From Keratinibaculum paraultunense (lineage in GTDB: Bacteria; Bacillota; Clostridia; Tissierellales; Tepidimicrobiaceae), in the NCBI RefSeq assembly GCF_016767175.1, contig NZ_CP068564.1, positions 2,046,001 to 2,110,000 of the forward strand: a DNA stretch of 64,000 nucleotides, written 5' to 3'. Positions 55,705 to 64,000 of the stretch are shown here, one piece after another; positions within the stretch are counted from its first letter, which is position 1, and every line of letters starts with the position of its first letter. Both the position numbers and the translations under genes were made by a program. Below the pieces are notes generated by a model. It was given only the letters and a program-made list of their open reading frames with translations. It was not told the DNA's origin and searched no databases.

Positions 55705-56394
55705 ATGACAAAAGAAAAATATATTCCAGAAGTAAAATCTAAATTAAGATCCAGAATAATAGAAGTCCCTCCTGTAATATATAAGGCTAGTGGAATAAAA
55801 GTATTAGGCACACGAATAAAATCTTTACTGTTTTCTACAGATGTAGCAATAATCAAAAATACCAATGCTAACTCTATAATTGCAGTATACCCTTTTACGC
55901 CTCAATTAGCCATAACTCAAGCTATATTAGAAGTAGCACCAGTACCTGTTTTCGCTGGTGTAGGAGGAGGGCTCACTACAGGTAAAAGATCCATTGATAT
56001 AGCTCTTCAAGCAGAATTAATGGGAGCCTATGGAGTAGTTGTAAACGCACCCACTTCTACAGATGTTATAAGTAAAATGTATAACCGAATTGATATTCCT
56101 ATTATTGCAACAGTAGTATCTGAATACGACGATTATAAAGGGAAATTAGATGCAGGAGCAAGAATTTTAAACATCTCTGGTGGTCCTAAAACTCCAGAGA
56201 TAGTTAAAAAAATTCGCAACGAATATGGAAAAGAATTACCAATTATTGCAACAGGAGGTCCTACTGACGAAAGCATATTAAAAACCATCGAAGCAGGAGC
56301 TAACTCTATAACTTATACTCCACCTTCTTCCGCAGATATATTCGCAGAAGTTATGGATAATTACAGAAATGATAAAAAAATGAATAAAGCCTAA
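55705..56394 (+). CDS. TIM-barrel phosphate-binding protein of unknown function
   Basis: The 229-residue sequence reads as a (beta/alpha)8 barrel: FAGVGGGLTTGKRSIDIALQ, AYGVVVNAPTSTDV, ILNISGGPKTPEIVKKI and a late IATGGPTDESI, then EAGANSITYT, the pattern of a phosphate-binding end as in aldolases and ThiG/NanE-like enzymes. No lysine-based aldolase motif is convincing. It has a strong AAAGGAGG site and is monocistronic. The substrate is not known. Confidence 0.6.
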   Translation: MTKEKYIPEVKSKLRSRIIEVPPVIYKASGIKVLGTRIKSLLFSTDVAIIKNTNANSIIAVYPFTPQLAITQAILEVAPVPVFAGVGGGLTTGKRSIDIALQAELMGAYGVVVNAPTSTDVISKMYNRIDIPIIATVVSEYDDYKGKLDAGARILNISGGPKTPEIVKKIRNEYGKELPIIATGGPTDESILKTIEAGANSITYTPPSSADIFAEVMDNYRNDKKMNKA

Positions 56395-56411
56395 TGCTTT
56401 ATTCATTTTTT
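56375..56411. terminator. Bidirectional terminator
   Basis: Sixteen-base arms (AAAAAATGAATAAAGC) with a 5-base loop, ending in a T run, between the TIM-barrel gene and the convergent AGCS gene. Confidence 0.85.
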
Positions 56412-57802
56412 TATCTAATTGTTTGTTGTTGTTTAGCTGCATAAACTAATCTTTTCTCTTTTACATATTTTGTCTTGAAAAATTCATCTGTCAGTTTAAA
56501 TACAACACTGCTTAATCCTAATATTCCTATTAAATTAGGAATAGCCATAAGTCCATTTAATGTATCTGAAACAACCCAAAGAGTTTCAAGTCCACCTACT
56601 GCTCCAATAACTATGAAAGGTATCCACATAATTCTATAAGGCTTTATAATTTTAGGACCAAATATAAACTCAGCAGCTCTTTCACCATAATATGACCAAC
56701 TTAATAAAGTAGAAAAAGCAAATAACAGTATACTAATACATACAATATATCCACCAAATGGTAGAGATTGTTCAAAAGCCATAGTAGTTAAAACTGCACC
56801 AGTTTCTCCTGTATTCCAAACTCCTGTCAAAATAATAGATAATGCTGTTATTGTACATATAACAATAGTAGCCATAAATACTTCAAACACACCCCAGAAA
56901 CCTTGACGCACTGGATGATCAGTAGTAGCCGCAGCATGAGCAATAGGTGCACTACCTAGACCTGCTTCATTGGAAAATATTCCACGAGCTACTCCCATTT
57001 TAGCTGCCATACTCATAGAAGAACCTACAAATCCACCAACTGCAGCTGTTCCAGAAAAAGCATTTTTAAATATCAACTTAAAAGCTGCAGGCACATTAGA
57101 GATATTCATTATAACTATTATTAATCCACCTACCACATAAAAAACTGCCATGAAAGGGACTAGTTTTTCTGTCATAGATGCAATTCGTTTTAAACCACCA
57201 AATATTGCAATTGAAACTAAAACTGCTAGTACAATCCCTGTAACCCATTTATTTATTCCAAACATAGCTTCTAAAGATTCTGCCACTGAATTAGATTGCA
57301 CCATATTACCTGTGCCAAATGCTGCAAATGCTGCAAATATAGCAAATACATAAGAAAGCCACTTAGCATTTAAACCTTCCTCTATATAGTACATAGGTCC
57401 TCCTACATAGCGACCATCTTCAGTTTTTTGTCTAAACTCAATGCTAAGCACTACTTCAGCAAATTTGGTAGCCATACCAAATAGTGCAGAAATCCACATC
57501 CAAAATATTGCACCAGGACCTCCAATAGCAATAGCAGCTGCCACACCTGCAATATTTCCAGTACCTACTGTTGCAGCAAGAGCTGTAGACATTGCTTGAA
57601 AAGGAGTCACTTCACCTTCTCCAACTTCAGACTTATCAAATGCTTTTAGTAAAGTATTTTTTAACACATATCCAAGTTTATTAAAAGTAAAGAACTTAGT
57701 GCCTATAGTTAAATATATTCCTGTACCTACTAATAAAATCAACATTACAGGTCCCCAAACAAAGTTGTTAACAACTTCATTTATCTTTAAAAGAAAGTCC
57801 AT
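56411..57802 (-). CDS. AGCS-family sodium:amino-acid symporter, copy 2
   Basis: The 463-residue protein shares the family core with copy 1 at 11217-12686: AATVGTGNIAGVAAAIAIGG, VGGPMYYIEEGLN and FSNEAGLGSAPIAHAAAT. The two differ enough that they probably have different substrates or affinities among alanine, glycine and glutamine. A GlnL-like regulator and GlnK-like kinase lie upstream, with a tandem-repeat operator and TACAAT -10 box in the gap. Confidence 0.93.
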   Translation of the reverse strand: MDFLLKINEVVNNFVWGPVMLILLVGTGIYLTIGTKFFTFNKLGYVLKNTLLKAFDKSEVGEGEVTPFQAMSTALAATVGTGNIAGVAAAIAIGGPGAIFWMWISALFGMATKFAEVVLSIEFRQKTEDGRYVGGPMYYIEEGLNAKWLSYVFAIFAAFAAFGTGNMVQSNSVAESLEAMFGINKWVTGIVLAVLVSIAIFGGLKRIASMTEKLVPFMAVFYVVGGLIIVIMNISNVPAAFKLIFKNAFSGTAAVGGFVGSSMSMAAKMGVARGIFSNEAGLGSAPIAHAAATTDHPVRQGFWGVFEVFMATIVICTITALSIILTGVWNTGETGAVLTTMAFEQSLPFGGYIVCISILLFAFSTLLSWSYYGERAAEFIFGPKIIKPYRIMWIPFIVIGAVGGLETLWVVSDTLNGLMAIPNLIGILGLSSVVFKLTDEFFKTKYVKEKRLVYAAKQQQTIR

Positions 57803-57832
57803 ACCTAATACCTCCTATAATTTATTAATAAC

Positions 57833-57838
57833 ATTGTA
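57833..57838 (-). promoter_or_regulatory. -10 box for AGCS transporter 2
   Basis: TACAAT on the minus strand, 30 bases before the start codon, exactly 10 bp downstream of the repeat operator, the same geometry as at copy 1. The -35 position is poor. Confidence 0.5.
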
Positions 57839-57848
57839 AGGTATGAAC

Positions 57849-57888
57849 TTCAAAATACTACAAAAACATTTAAATATTTTCAGAATAT
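57849..57888 (-). promoter_or_regulatory. Tandem 10-bp repeat operator (predicted GlnL-type site), copy 2
   Basis: Read on the plus strand four consecutive 10-mers occur: TTCAAAATAC, TACAAAAACA, TTTAAATATT, TTCAGAATAT. On the transcribed strand the two nearest the promoter give TTTTGT-N4-TTTTGA, almost the known B. subtilis GlnL direct repeat. It matches the array at 12751-12780. Confidence 0.6.
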
Positions 57889-57953
57889 TTATGCTTATTT
57901 ATATTTTCACAACCTTTGTTTTTAATTTCACAATTTTTTCTTTTATTTCACTT

Positions 57954-58793
57954 TTAATTATTCATATTCTCACAATATGATATTAGTCCTAATAAAAATT
58001 TTTTTGTATTTGTTGAACCTCTTTTATTACTTTTCCCTCTTATAAATTCCATTTCTTTTCTAACTTGTTCAAAATTAAATAAACTATTGGAATACTCTAC
58101 GAACGTTTCATTCATATAATCTTCAATTCCCAAACTAGCTATATTAGACATAGCTATTCCTATTGTTCTTCTTATCCTCTGTTCCATAGCTTTAGGATTA
58201 TCAGTAAATTTACTACACAACTCTCTTATGGTTATTTGATTTAAATTTATATTATTTTGTATAATATATTTACTAACTTTTATTATGTCTTCAGCACCTT
58301 TTTCTCCCATTATACCAAGTTTCATTAATATTCCATTTATACACTGCTCATAATGCTTTAAATTTTCCCATTCTTTTTGAGGTTTATCAGAAAATATTTG
58401 TTGTATCTTTGAAATACTTCTGTTTATTTCAATTCTTTCAATAACTTTTTTCATTATTGCTTCAACTTCTATTGCATTTATTGGTTTATATATATAATAT
58501 TCCACTCCAAGTTTATAAGCTTGTTCTACCATATCCTTTGATGATACTTGGGATATCATTATAAATTCTATCCCTGGATGCTCTTTTTTAAGTTTTTTAA
58601 TAACCGTTAATCCATCTACTTTTGGCATTAACAAATCTATTAAAACTATATCTGGTGTAGTCGTTCTAATTTTTTCCAGTCCTTCTTTACCATCTCTCGC
58701 TGTCCCTACAACTTGTCCTAATTCTTTATCTTCTATGATTTTTTTTAATATCCTTATAACACTTTTATCGTCATCTAGTATAAATATCCTCAA
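57954..58793 (-). CDS. GlnL/YcbB-type response regulator, copy 2
   Basis: A close paralogue of the regulator at 12818-13669: the receiver has Asp53 in VLIDLLMPKVDG, and the YcbB-type output domain is TIRELCSRFTDNPKAMEQRI. The signature segment EYYIYKPINAIEVE is almost identical to that of copy 1. Length 279 residues. It follows the kinase remnant by 12 bases. The reading frame is intact although the kinase frame is not. Confidence 0.9.
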   Translation of the reverse strand: MRIFILDDDKSVIRILKKIIEDKELGQVVGTARDGKEGLEKIRTTTPDIVLIDLLMPKVDGLTVIKKLKKEHPGIEFIMISQVSSKDMVEQAYKLGVEYYIYKPINAIEVEAIMKKVIERIEINRSISKIQQIFSDKPQKEWENLKHYEQCINGILMKLGIMGEKGAEDIIKVSKYIIQNNINLNQITIRELCSKFTDNPKAMEQRIRRTIGIAMSNIASLGIEDYMNETFVEYSNSLFNFEQVRKEMEFIRGKSNKRGSTNTKKFLLGLISYCENMNN

Positions 58794-58805
58794 CTATAAA
58801 TATCC

Positions 58806-60081
58806 TCAACTTTCGTCCTCCTCCAACTCTTTTGCTGGAATATATATTATAAATATTGTACCCTTTCCAAATTTAGATTTTACTTTTATTTTACCATTTA
58901 AATAAATTTCAACAATATCCTTTATAAGTGTTAAACCTAATCCTCTATATATCTGACCCGTCTCATAATCTATTTTAGTTGAATATCCAGGAGAAAATAT
59001 ATGAGGTAAATCTTCATCTTCAATACCACTGCCATCATCTATTACCATAAATATATGTTCATCATTTTCCTTTTTATGAACTAAACTTATATTTCCTTTT
59101 TTTCAATAGAATCTATTGCATTTGTCATTAAATTCCGCAGTACAGACATTAAATAATAATGTTTTTTTGTATAAAAATCTCCTCTTACTTTATATTCAAC
59201 TGAAATATCTTTTCCTTGATCTTTTATCTCTCTATTTATAGTTTCTTTTAATATATTTATTAATTCAGAAAAATACATACCTGTTACATCTAGCTCATCA
59301 TTTACTATTTCTTCTATACCTGTAGCTACTAAACTATATTCCTTTTTTATTTCATGAACATCTTTAGCTATTTCTAATGCAGACTGAGACCATTTTTCCC
59401 TTTGTACTTCATTATTATTACTGATATTATTAAATAATTCATATGCATTTTCCATTATTCTTTCAATATGATCCATGTTTTTCTCCATCCAATATACTTC
59501 TGTTTTTAATTTAGACATCAATAACAACAATTCTTTATATCTCCTATCATGTTCTTCTCTAACTAATAAAAGCTTATAATATCTATAGCCTAATATAATT
59601 ATCCAAATTAATCCTGCCCTTATAAATGCAACCAATATTAAAGTTTTTACTAATTTACCATTGCTTTTAAAAATTTCATTACCAATTCTTATATATATCT
59701 CCACCATATTGGAAATAAAATCACTAATTAAAAAAAATACAAACATTGAATTTTCTTTTAAGGAATCATTTTTCTTTTTGAATATATAAAATATACTTCC
59801 ATATATTAAATAAAACACAACTTCTGGTGCATTTAAATATAATGTTTCAAATAATATACCTTGAAATAAGCTAGAAAATATTCCTCTAAATAACAATAAA
59901 GAAAAGCCCGATGCAATTCCGAAAAATAATGGATTCAAATCATCATATATATATATAATATAAAAGGAAAAACTACTCCACCAAAAGAAAACCTAAAATT
60001 TTTAACATAAAAATCCATATATAATAAAGAAGAAAGACCAACAATTAATGAACCAATAATAAATCTTTTACTTTTTTTCAT
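58806..60081 (-). pseudogene. GlnK/YcbA-type sensor histidine kinase, copy 2, with two frameshifts
   Basis: From ATG 60081 (GGGTGA upstream) the membrane part begins KKSKRFIIGSLIVGL and breaks at a TA repeat (59945-59957). The main piece (59087-59938) carries the helices and the phospho-acceptor motif DVHEIKKEYSL. It breaks at an A7 run (59097-59103), and 58806-59048 holds the rest of the ATPase domain (VIDDGSGIEDED, GLGLTLIKDIV). All three pieces stay well conserved against copy 1, so the breaks are recent, reversible or artefacts. Removing one TA unit and adding one A (or a -1 shift) gives about 424 residues. Confidence 0.85.
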
Positions 60082-60106
60082 ATTTATCACCCAACTAATA
60101 GGAATA

Positions 60107-60128
60107 CCTTCCCATACACATGGGAAGG
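60107..60128. repeat. Inverted repeat between the lyase gene and kinase copy 2
   Basis: Nine-base perfect arms (CCTTCCCAT) with a 4-base loop. There is no T run on the minus strand, so it may be a weak terminator or attenuator. Confidence 0.45.
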
Positions 60129-60142
60129 CACTATATAACATC

Positions 60143-61327
60143 CTATGATATAGTTTCTAAAGCTGTCTCTAAATCTTCTATTATATCTTCTACATTCTCT
60201 AAGCCTACAGATAATCTTACTAAACTATCTGGAATTCCATAAGCCTCCCTTTCTTCAGGTGTATATGGAGAATGAGTCATAGATGCAGGATGCTGAATCA
60301 AAGTTTCTGCATCTCCTAAACTTACTGCTAAAGTACATAACTTAACATTGTTCATTAACCTTATACCTTCCTCCATTCCTCCTTTTATTTCAAAAGAAAT
60401 CATAGCACCAGGTAATTTCATCTGTTTCTTTGCTAATTCGTATTGTGGAAAACTTTTCAATCCTGGATAATATACCTTTTCTACCGTTGGATGAGATTCC
60501 AAAAATTCTGCTACTTTAAAAGCGTTTTCACAATGTCTTTCCATTCTAATCTCTAAGGTTTTAAGACCTCTATTAATCAAAAATGCATCAAAAGGACTTA
60601 AAACTGAACCTGTCATATCTTTAATTCCTACCATCTTTACATCCTCTATAAAATCTTCTTTTCCACATACAAAACCTGCTATTACATCCCCATGACCATT
60701 TAGATATTTAGTAGCTGAATGAACTACCACATCTGCACCTAAATCCAATGGTCTTTGAATATAAGGAGTAGAAAAAGTATTATCTACCACTACCATACAA
60801 TTCTCTTTTTCATGAGCAATTTTAGAAATAGCCTCAATATCAGAAATATCTAAAGTAGGATTTGCAGGAGTTTCTAAATAAACTACTTTTGTATTATCTT
60901 TCATAGCTTTTCTTACGTTTTCTGGATCTTTAGTATCTACAAAAGATACTTCTATGCCAAATCTTTGAAGCCCGTGATTTAAATATGCAAAAGTACAACC
61001 ATATAAAGTTTGACCAGCTACTACATGATCTCCCGCTTCTAGAATAGTCCAAAGACAACTTGTTATAGCGCCCATCCCCGATGCCATGGATGCACAGGCT
61101 TCAGCATTTTCTAGCAAAGCCACTTTTTCTTCTACTTGAGTATTTGTTGGATTACCAAGCCGAGTATATATATATCCTTTTTCTTCACCGGCAAATCTTC
61201 TTCCTCCTTGTTCAGCAGAATCAAAAATAAAAGTTGATGTTTGATAAATTGGTGTGGCTAAGGCTCCCACTTCATTTTTTACATAACCTCCATGAATTGC
61301 TTTTGTACTAAATCCCATATCTTTCAT
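60143..61327 (-). CDS. megL: Methionine gamma-lyase
   Basis: This PLP enzyme of the Cys/Met metabolism family has Schiff-base lysine in [15 protein letters not shown]. The [16 protein letters not shown] segment has Tyr109 and Cys111; this Cys marks methionine gamma-lyase rather than cystathionine lyase or synthase. It splits methionine into methanethiol, 2-oxobutyrate and ammonia. Length 394 residues. It lies 29 bases after an EamA-type transporter gene, probably one transcript. Confidence 0.9.
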   Translation of the reverse strand: MKDMGFSTKAIHGGYVKNEVGALATPIYQTSTFIFDSAEQGGRRFAGEEKGYIYTRLGNPTNTQVEEKVALLENAEACASMASGMGAITSCLWTILEAGDHVVAGQTLYGCTFAYLNHGLQRFGIEVSFVDTKDPENVRKAMKDNTKVVYLETPANPTLDISDIEAISKIAHEKENCMVVVDNTFSTPYIQRPLDLGADVVVHSATKYLNGHGDVIAGFVCGKEDFIEDVKMVGIKDMTGSVLSPFDAFLINRGLKTLEIRMERHCENAFKVAEFLESHPTVEKVYYPGLKSFPQYELAKKQMKLPGAMISFEIKGGMEEGIRLMNNVKLCTLAVSLGDAETLIQHPASMTHSPYTPEEREAYGIPDSLVRLSVGLENVEDIIEDLETALETIS

Positions 61328-61356
61328 GATATCCCTCCTAATAAATTTAAGTGTGC

Positions 61357-62235
61357 TTATTTATTATTGCCTTTAAAAAAAGCCCACTTAGTTTCTGTAG
61401 TTATAATGGAGATAAATATAGATAGTGAACCAATTAAAAACCTTAAAGTAAAAGGCTCTTTCAAAAATATTAAAGACATTATCCCACCAAATAAAGCTTC
61501 TAAGCTTAATATTATAGCAGCATGAGTTGATGAAGTATATTTTTGTGCTACATTTTGAATCAAAAAAGCTATTAATGTACTAAATATACTCAAATACAAT
61601 ATGGGAAATATTGAATCTTTAGTAATACTTTCCACATTGGATTCAAATATAAGTACAAATATTATTGATAATATTCCAGCTACAAACATTTGAATTATAG
61701 ACAATAGTACTGGATCATGATCTTTAGCAAAATATCCAATGGCAGATATGTGAAGAGCAAAAAATATTGCACATATAAATGTTAAAAATTCACCATATCC
61801 AAATTGTAAATTGCTTTCGAAACTTAGTATTCCTATACCTACAAAACAAAGTATAGCTGCTATCACTTCATAGATATCTGGCTTTTTTTTACTTATTCCC
61901 CAATATATAAATGGTACCATAACTACATTGGTTGCAGTTATAAAAGCCTGCTTCCCAGCTGTAGTATATTTAAGTCCTACAGTTTGAGTAGCAAATCCTC
62001 CAAATAAAAATATTCCTATTATAAAACCTGCCTTCAAATCCTCTAATTTTACTTTCTTAACCCTTTTAAAAAATACTATTAGCATCAATATTGATGAAAT
62101 CATAAATCTACAAGCTAGTAAATAATAAGGAGTTATATGATCCAAAGCATTCTTTGTAACTACAAATCCACTTCCCCAAATAACAGCAACTAGTAATAAT
62201 GAAATATCTGCAAACAAACTATTTTTATTTTTCAT
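61357..62235 (-). CDS. EamA-family (DMT) transporter
   Basis: Ten hydrophobic helices in two EamA repeats: [20 protein letters not shown] at the start of the first and [20 protein letters not shown] in the second. Such proteins often export amino acids or metabolites. Being directly upstream of megL it may move methionine or its breakdown products (inference). The ATG at 62235 has TAAGGAGG upstream, giving 292 residues. Confidence 0.9.
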   Translation of the reverse strand: MKNKNSLFADISLLLVAVIWGSGFVVTKNALDHITPYYLLACRFMISSILMLIVFFKRVKKVKLEDLKAGFIIGIFLFGGFATQTVGLKYTTAGKQAFITATNVVMVPFIYWGISKKKPDIYEVIAAILCFVGIGILSFESNLQFGYGEFLTFICAIFFALHISAIGYFAKDHDPVLLSIIQMFVAGILSIIFVLIFESNVESITKDSIFPILYLSIFSTLIAFLIQNVAQKYTSSTHAAIILSLEALFGGIMSLIFLKEPFTLRFLIGSLSIFISIITTETKWAFFKGNNK

Positions 62236-62366
62236 ATTCAACCTCCTTAACTGACTCCTTATATCCATTATAATATAACTTCACCTAACTTTACTACCTA
62301 TTTTCTCGTAACCTTTTCTTTTTTATCAAATATAATGATATTATTAAATAAAATATAGGTGATCTT

Positions 62367-63680
62367 ATGTATAAAAACTTAATTTATGGAATAAACACTT
62401 TAGTCCCTTTAGCAAATGGAATTGAAGTTCCATATATAAATTTTGATAATGCTGCCACTACTCCTCCTTTTGTATCTGTAATAGAAACGATAAATAATTT
62501 TTCTCAATACTACTCTTCTGTTCACAGAGGAACAGGATATAAATCCATAATATCTTCTCAGTTTTATGAAAATGCAAGAGATGAAGTATTAAATTTTGTA
62601 AAAGGCAACAATAAATATCACACAGTAATATTTGTAAAGAATACAACAGAGGCTATAAATAAATTATCTTATAGATTAAAAGATGAAATAGGAGATGGAA
62701 TAGTTCTATCCACATATATGGAACATCACTCCAACGATCTTCCTTGGAGAAGTAAATATAAAGTGGATTATGTACAAGTAGATAAAAATGGAAGATTATC
62801 TTTAGATCATTTAGAATATCTATTAAAAAAATATAATGGAAAAGTAAAATTATTAACTGTAACTGGTGCTTCCAATGTTACAGGTTATTTAAATCCAATA
62901 TATAAAATAGCACAAATTGCTCATAAATATGGAAGTAAAATCCTCGTAGATGGAGCTCAATTAGTGCCTCATCATCCAGTGGATATGAAACCCATAGACC
63001 ATCCTGAACATATTGATTATATTGCTTTCTCTGCTCATAAAATGTATGCCCCTTTTGGTATTGGCGTATTAATTGCACCTAAGGCTACATTTAATAAAGG
63101 GCATTCTGAATATGTTGGAGGAGGTACAATAAAATTAGTAACACCTCAAGATGTTATATGGGAAGAACCGCCACAAAAAGAAGAAGCAGGTACTCCTAAT
63201 CTCTTAGGAGTAGTAGCTTTAATAGAAAGTTTAAAAATATTAAAATCTATAGGTATGAATAAAATATCCAATTATGAAAGAGAACTAACTAAATACACCC
63301 TTGAAAGGATAAAAAAAGTACCTCATATAATATTATATGATGATATGGATATTATGAATAAGGTATCTATAATATCCTTCAACATAGAGGGATTATACCA
63401 TGAAACTGTAGCAAATATTTTATCATTAGAAGGAGGCATTGCTGTAAGAAATGGATGCTTTTGTGCACAGCCCTATATACAGAAACTACTCAATATCTCT
63501 ATAGAGGAGATGAAAAAGTACAAACAGGATGAAAATCTATTAAGACCAGGTACTGTTAGAATAAGCTTCGGTCTATATAATGATTATCAAGAAGTAAATA
63601 TTTTAATAGAATTGTTAAACCAAATCGCATACAATAGAAAAAAATATAATTTAAAGTATAAAACCCTCCTTTCTACTTAA
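62367..63680 (+). CDS. Aminotransferase class V, SufS-like cysteine desulfurase
   Basis: The opening YINFDNAATTPPFVSVIE, the PLP lysine in AFSAHKMYAPFGIGVL and the C-terminal VRNGCFCAQPY are class V features; the Cys before AQP corresponds to the sulfur-carrying Cys of group II desulfurases, and an extra Cys lies two residues earlier. It would convert cysteine to alanine and an enzyme persulfide. No SufU or SufBCD genes are adjacent, so it may serve another sulfur path. Length 437 residues. Confidence 0.85.
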   Translation: MYKNLIYGINTLVPLANGIEVPYINFDNAATTPPFVSVIETINNFSQYYSSVHRGTGYKSIISSQFYENARDEVLNFVKGNNKYHTVIFVKNTTEAINKLSYRLKDEIGDGIVLSTYMEHHSNDLPWRSKYKVDYVQVDKNGRLSLDHLEYLLKKYNGKVKLLTVTGASNVTGYLNPIYKIAQIAHKYGSKILVDGAQLVPHHPVDMKPIDHPEHIDYIAFSAHKMYAPFGIGVLIAPKATFNKGHSEYVGGGTIKLVTPQDVIWEEPPQKEEAGTPNLLGVVALIESLKILKSIGMNKISNYERELTKYTLERIKKVPHIILYDDMDIMNKVSIISFNIEGLYHETVANILSLEGGIAVRNGCFCAQPYIQKLLNISIEEMKKYKQDENLLRPGTVRISFGLYNDYQEVNILIELLNQIAYNRKKYNLKYKTLLST

Positions 63681-63703
63681 AATAGTGGAAAGGAAGGTTG
63701 CTT

Positions 63704-63805
63704 GTGAAGAAAAAGGTGAATATACTCATGTTTAGTGGCGAATACGATAATGCTTTAGCAACTTTAATTCTAGCTAATTCTGCTTTAACCATGGATACTG
63801 ATTGA
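63704..63805 (+). pseudogene. Truncated DsrE/DsrF-like gene
   Basis: A GTG start with a GGAAGG site encodes MKKKVNILMFSGEYDNALAT, which looks like the N-terminus of DsrE/DsrF/DsrH-like small sulfur proteins. The frame stops at 63803-63805 after 33 residues, and the following 26 bases lead into a gene on the other strand. The gene seems to have been cut short by a rearrangement. Confidence 0.5.
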
Positions 63806-63831
63806 ATTCCTATGACTCCCTTTTCTAATAG

Positions 63832-64000
63832 TTAGAACTCCCTCGTTCTATAAATTTTTTCGGATATCTTCATAGACATATAGAACATGATCAAAGAAAG
63901 TATTAGCACATATATATTTATCCTATTAATATCCATATCAATTATTTTTTCCAAATAGCCTATATTGTCTAATCCCTCCATCAATTTACTTAAAACCGTT
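63832..64000 (-). CDS. C-terminal end of a membrane protein, possibly an ABC-2 permease (partial)
   Basis: The frame enters from the right edge and ends at TAA 63832-63834. The visible 55 residues include a last membrane helix and the tail IYVLILSLIMFYMSMKISEK, then IYRTREF. This helix plus basic end resembles the close of ABC-2 type permeases; the identification is weak because most of the gene is outside the window. Confidence 0.45.
   Translation of the reverse strand, partial: TVLSKLMEGLDNIGYLEKIIDMDINRINIYVLILSLIMFYMSMKISEKIYRTREF

Noticed and set aside
1-64000. CRISPR array
   Set aside because: No regularly spaced direct repeats of 25-40 bases were seen; the only long direct repeat is the 309-bp pair.

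Overview
The window looks like the chromosome of a low-GC, Gram-positive anaerobe of the Clostridia/Tissierellia type. Signs of this are strong A+T bias, purine-rich GGAGG ribosome binding sites, frequent TTG/GTG starts, a T-box in front of tyrS, GlnK/GlnL-type two-component systems, AGCS amino-acid/sodium symporters, neelaredoxin and bacteriohemerythrin (oxygen defence and O2 binding), methionine gamma-lyase and no respiratory genes. The species cannot be fixed from the sequence alone.

Layout. 0-15.7 kb: housekeeping genes (an RlmL-type methyltransferase cut by the window edge, neelaredoxin, T-box/tyrS, CAP protein, CoA-type Nudix hydrolase, cold-shock protein, patatin, MscL, dCMP deaminase, RNase HI, PfpI, tRNA-Ala(GGC), a baeRF protein), then AGCS transporter 1 with its GlnL/GlnK-like two-component system and a YfcE phosphodiesterase. 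16-20.8 kb: a peptide-stress type module (OmpR-type regulator, kinase, ABC permease, ABC ATPase, large secreted protein). 20.9-30.3 kb: an accessory region full of broken insertion sequences (IS66, IS3, IS110), small secreted proteins, a 309-bp direct repeat, a recurring promoter-like motif and an ECF sigma/membrane anti-sigma pair. 30.5-38 kb: RlmD-type methyltransferase, a two-gene ABC exporter with an ArsR-type regulator, and an NADP-type alcohol dehydrogenase. 38-44.6 kb: a six-gene tetrapyrrole operon from glutamyl-tRNA to precorrin-2/sirohydrochlorin. 44.8-50.5 kb: M29 aminopeptidase, secreted alkaline phosphatase, ECF transporter S subunit, a frameshifted MATE pump and bacteriohemerythrin. 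50.6-54.4 kb: a sulfur-uptake locus (two TusA-like proteins, two half-size YeeE/YedE membrane proteins, a thioredoxin-reductase-like flavoprotein, divergent LysR regulator). 54.4-56.4 kb: PII-like protein plus DUF1538 membrane protein, and a TIM-barrel protein. 56.4-60.1 kb: a second AGCS + GlnL + GlnK cassette, its kinase carrying two frameshifts. 60.1-64 kb: methionine gamma-lyase, an EamA transporter, a SufS-like cysteine desulfurase, a truncated DsrE-like gene and the end of a probable ABC-2 permease.

Most notable points. (1) The two AGCS/GlnL/GlnK cassettes share a tandem 10-bp repeat operator placed exactly 10 bp upstream of a -10 box in both copies, which predicts direct GlnL control of each transporter. 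(2) The second kinase gene has a TA-repeat frameshift and an A_AAA_AAG slippery heptamer at which a -1 shift would restore the ATPase domain, so it is decayed, phase-variable, recoded or mis-sequenced. (3) In the accessory region, two small secreted-protein genes share 309 identical bases, including the same in-frame stop codon after the signal peptide, but have different 3' halves. A conserved promoter-like motif precedes both and a tiny ORF, next to an ECF sigma gene.
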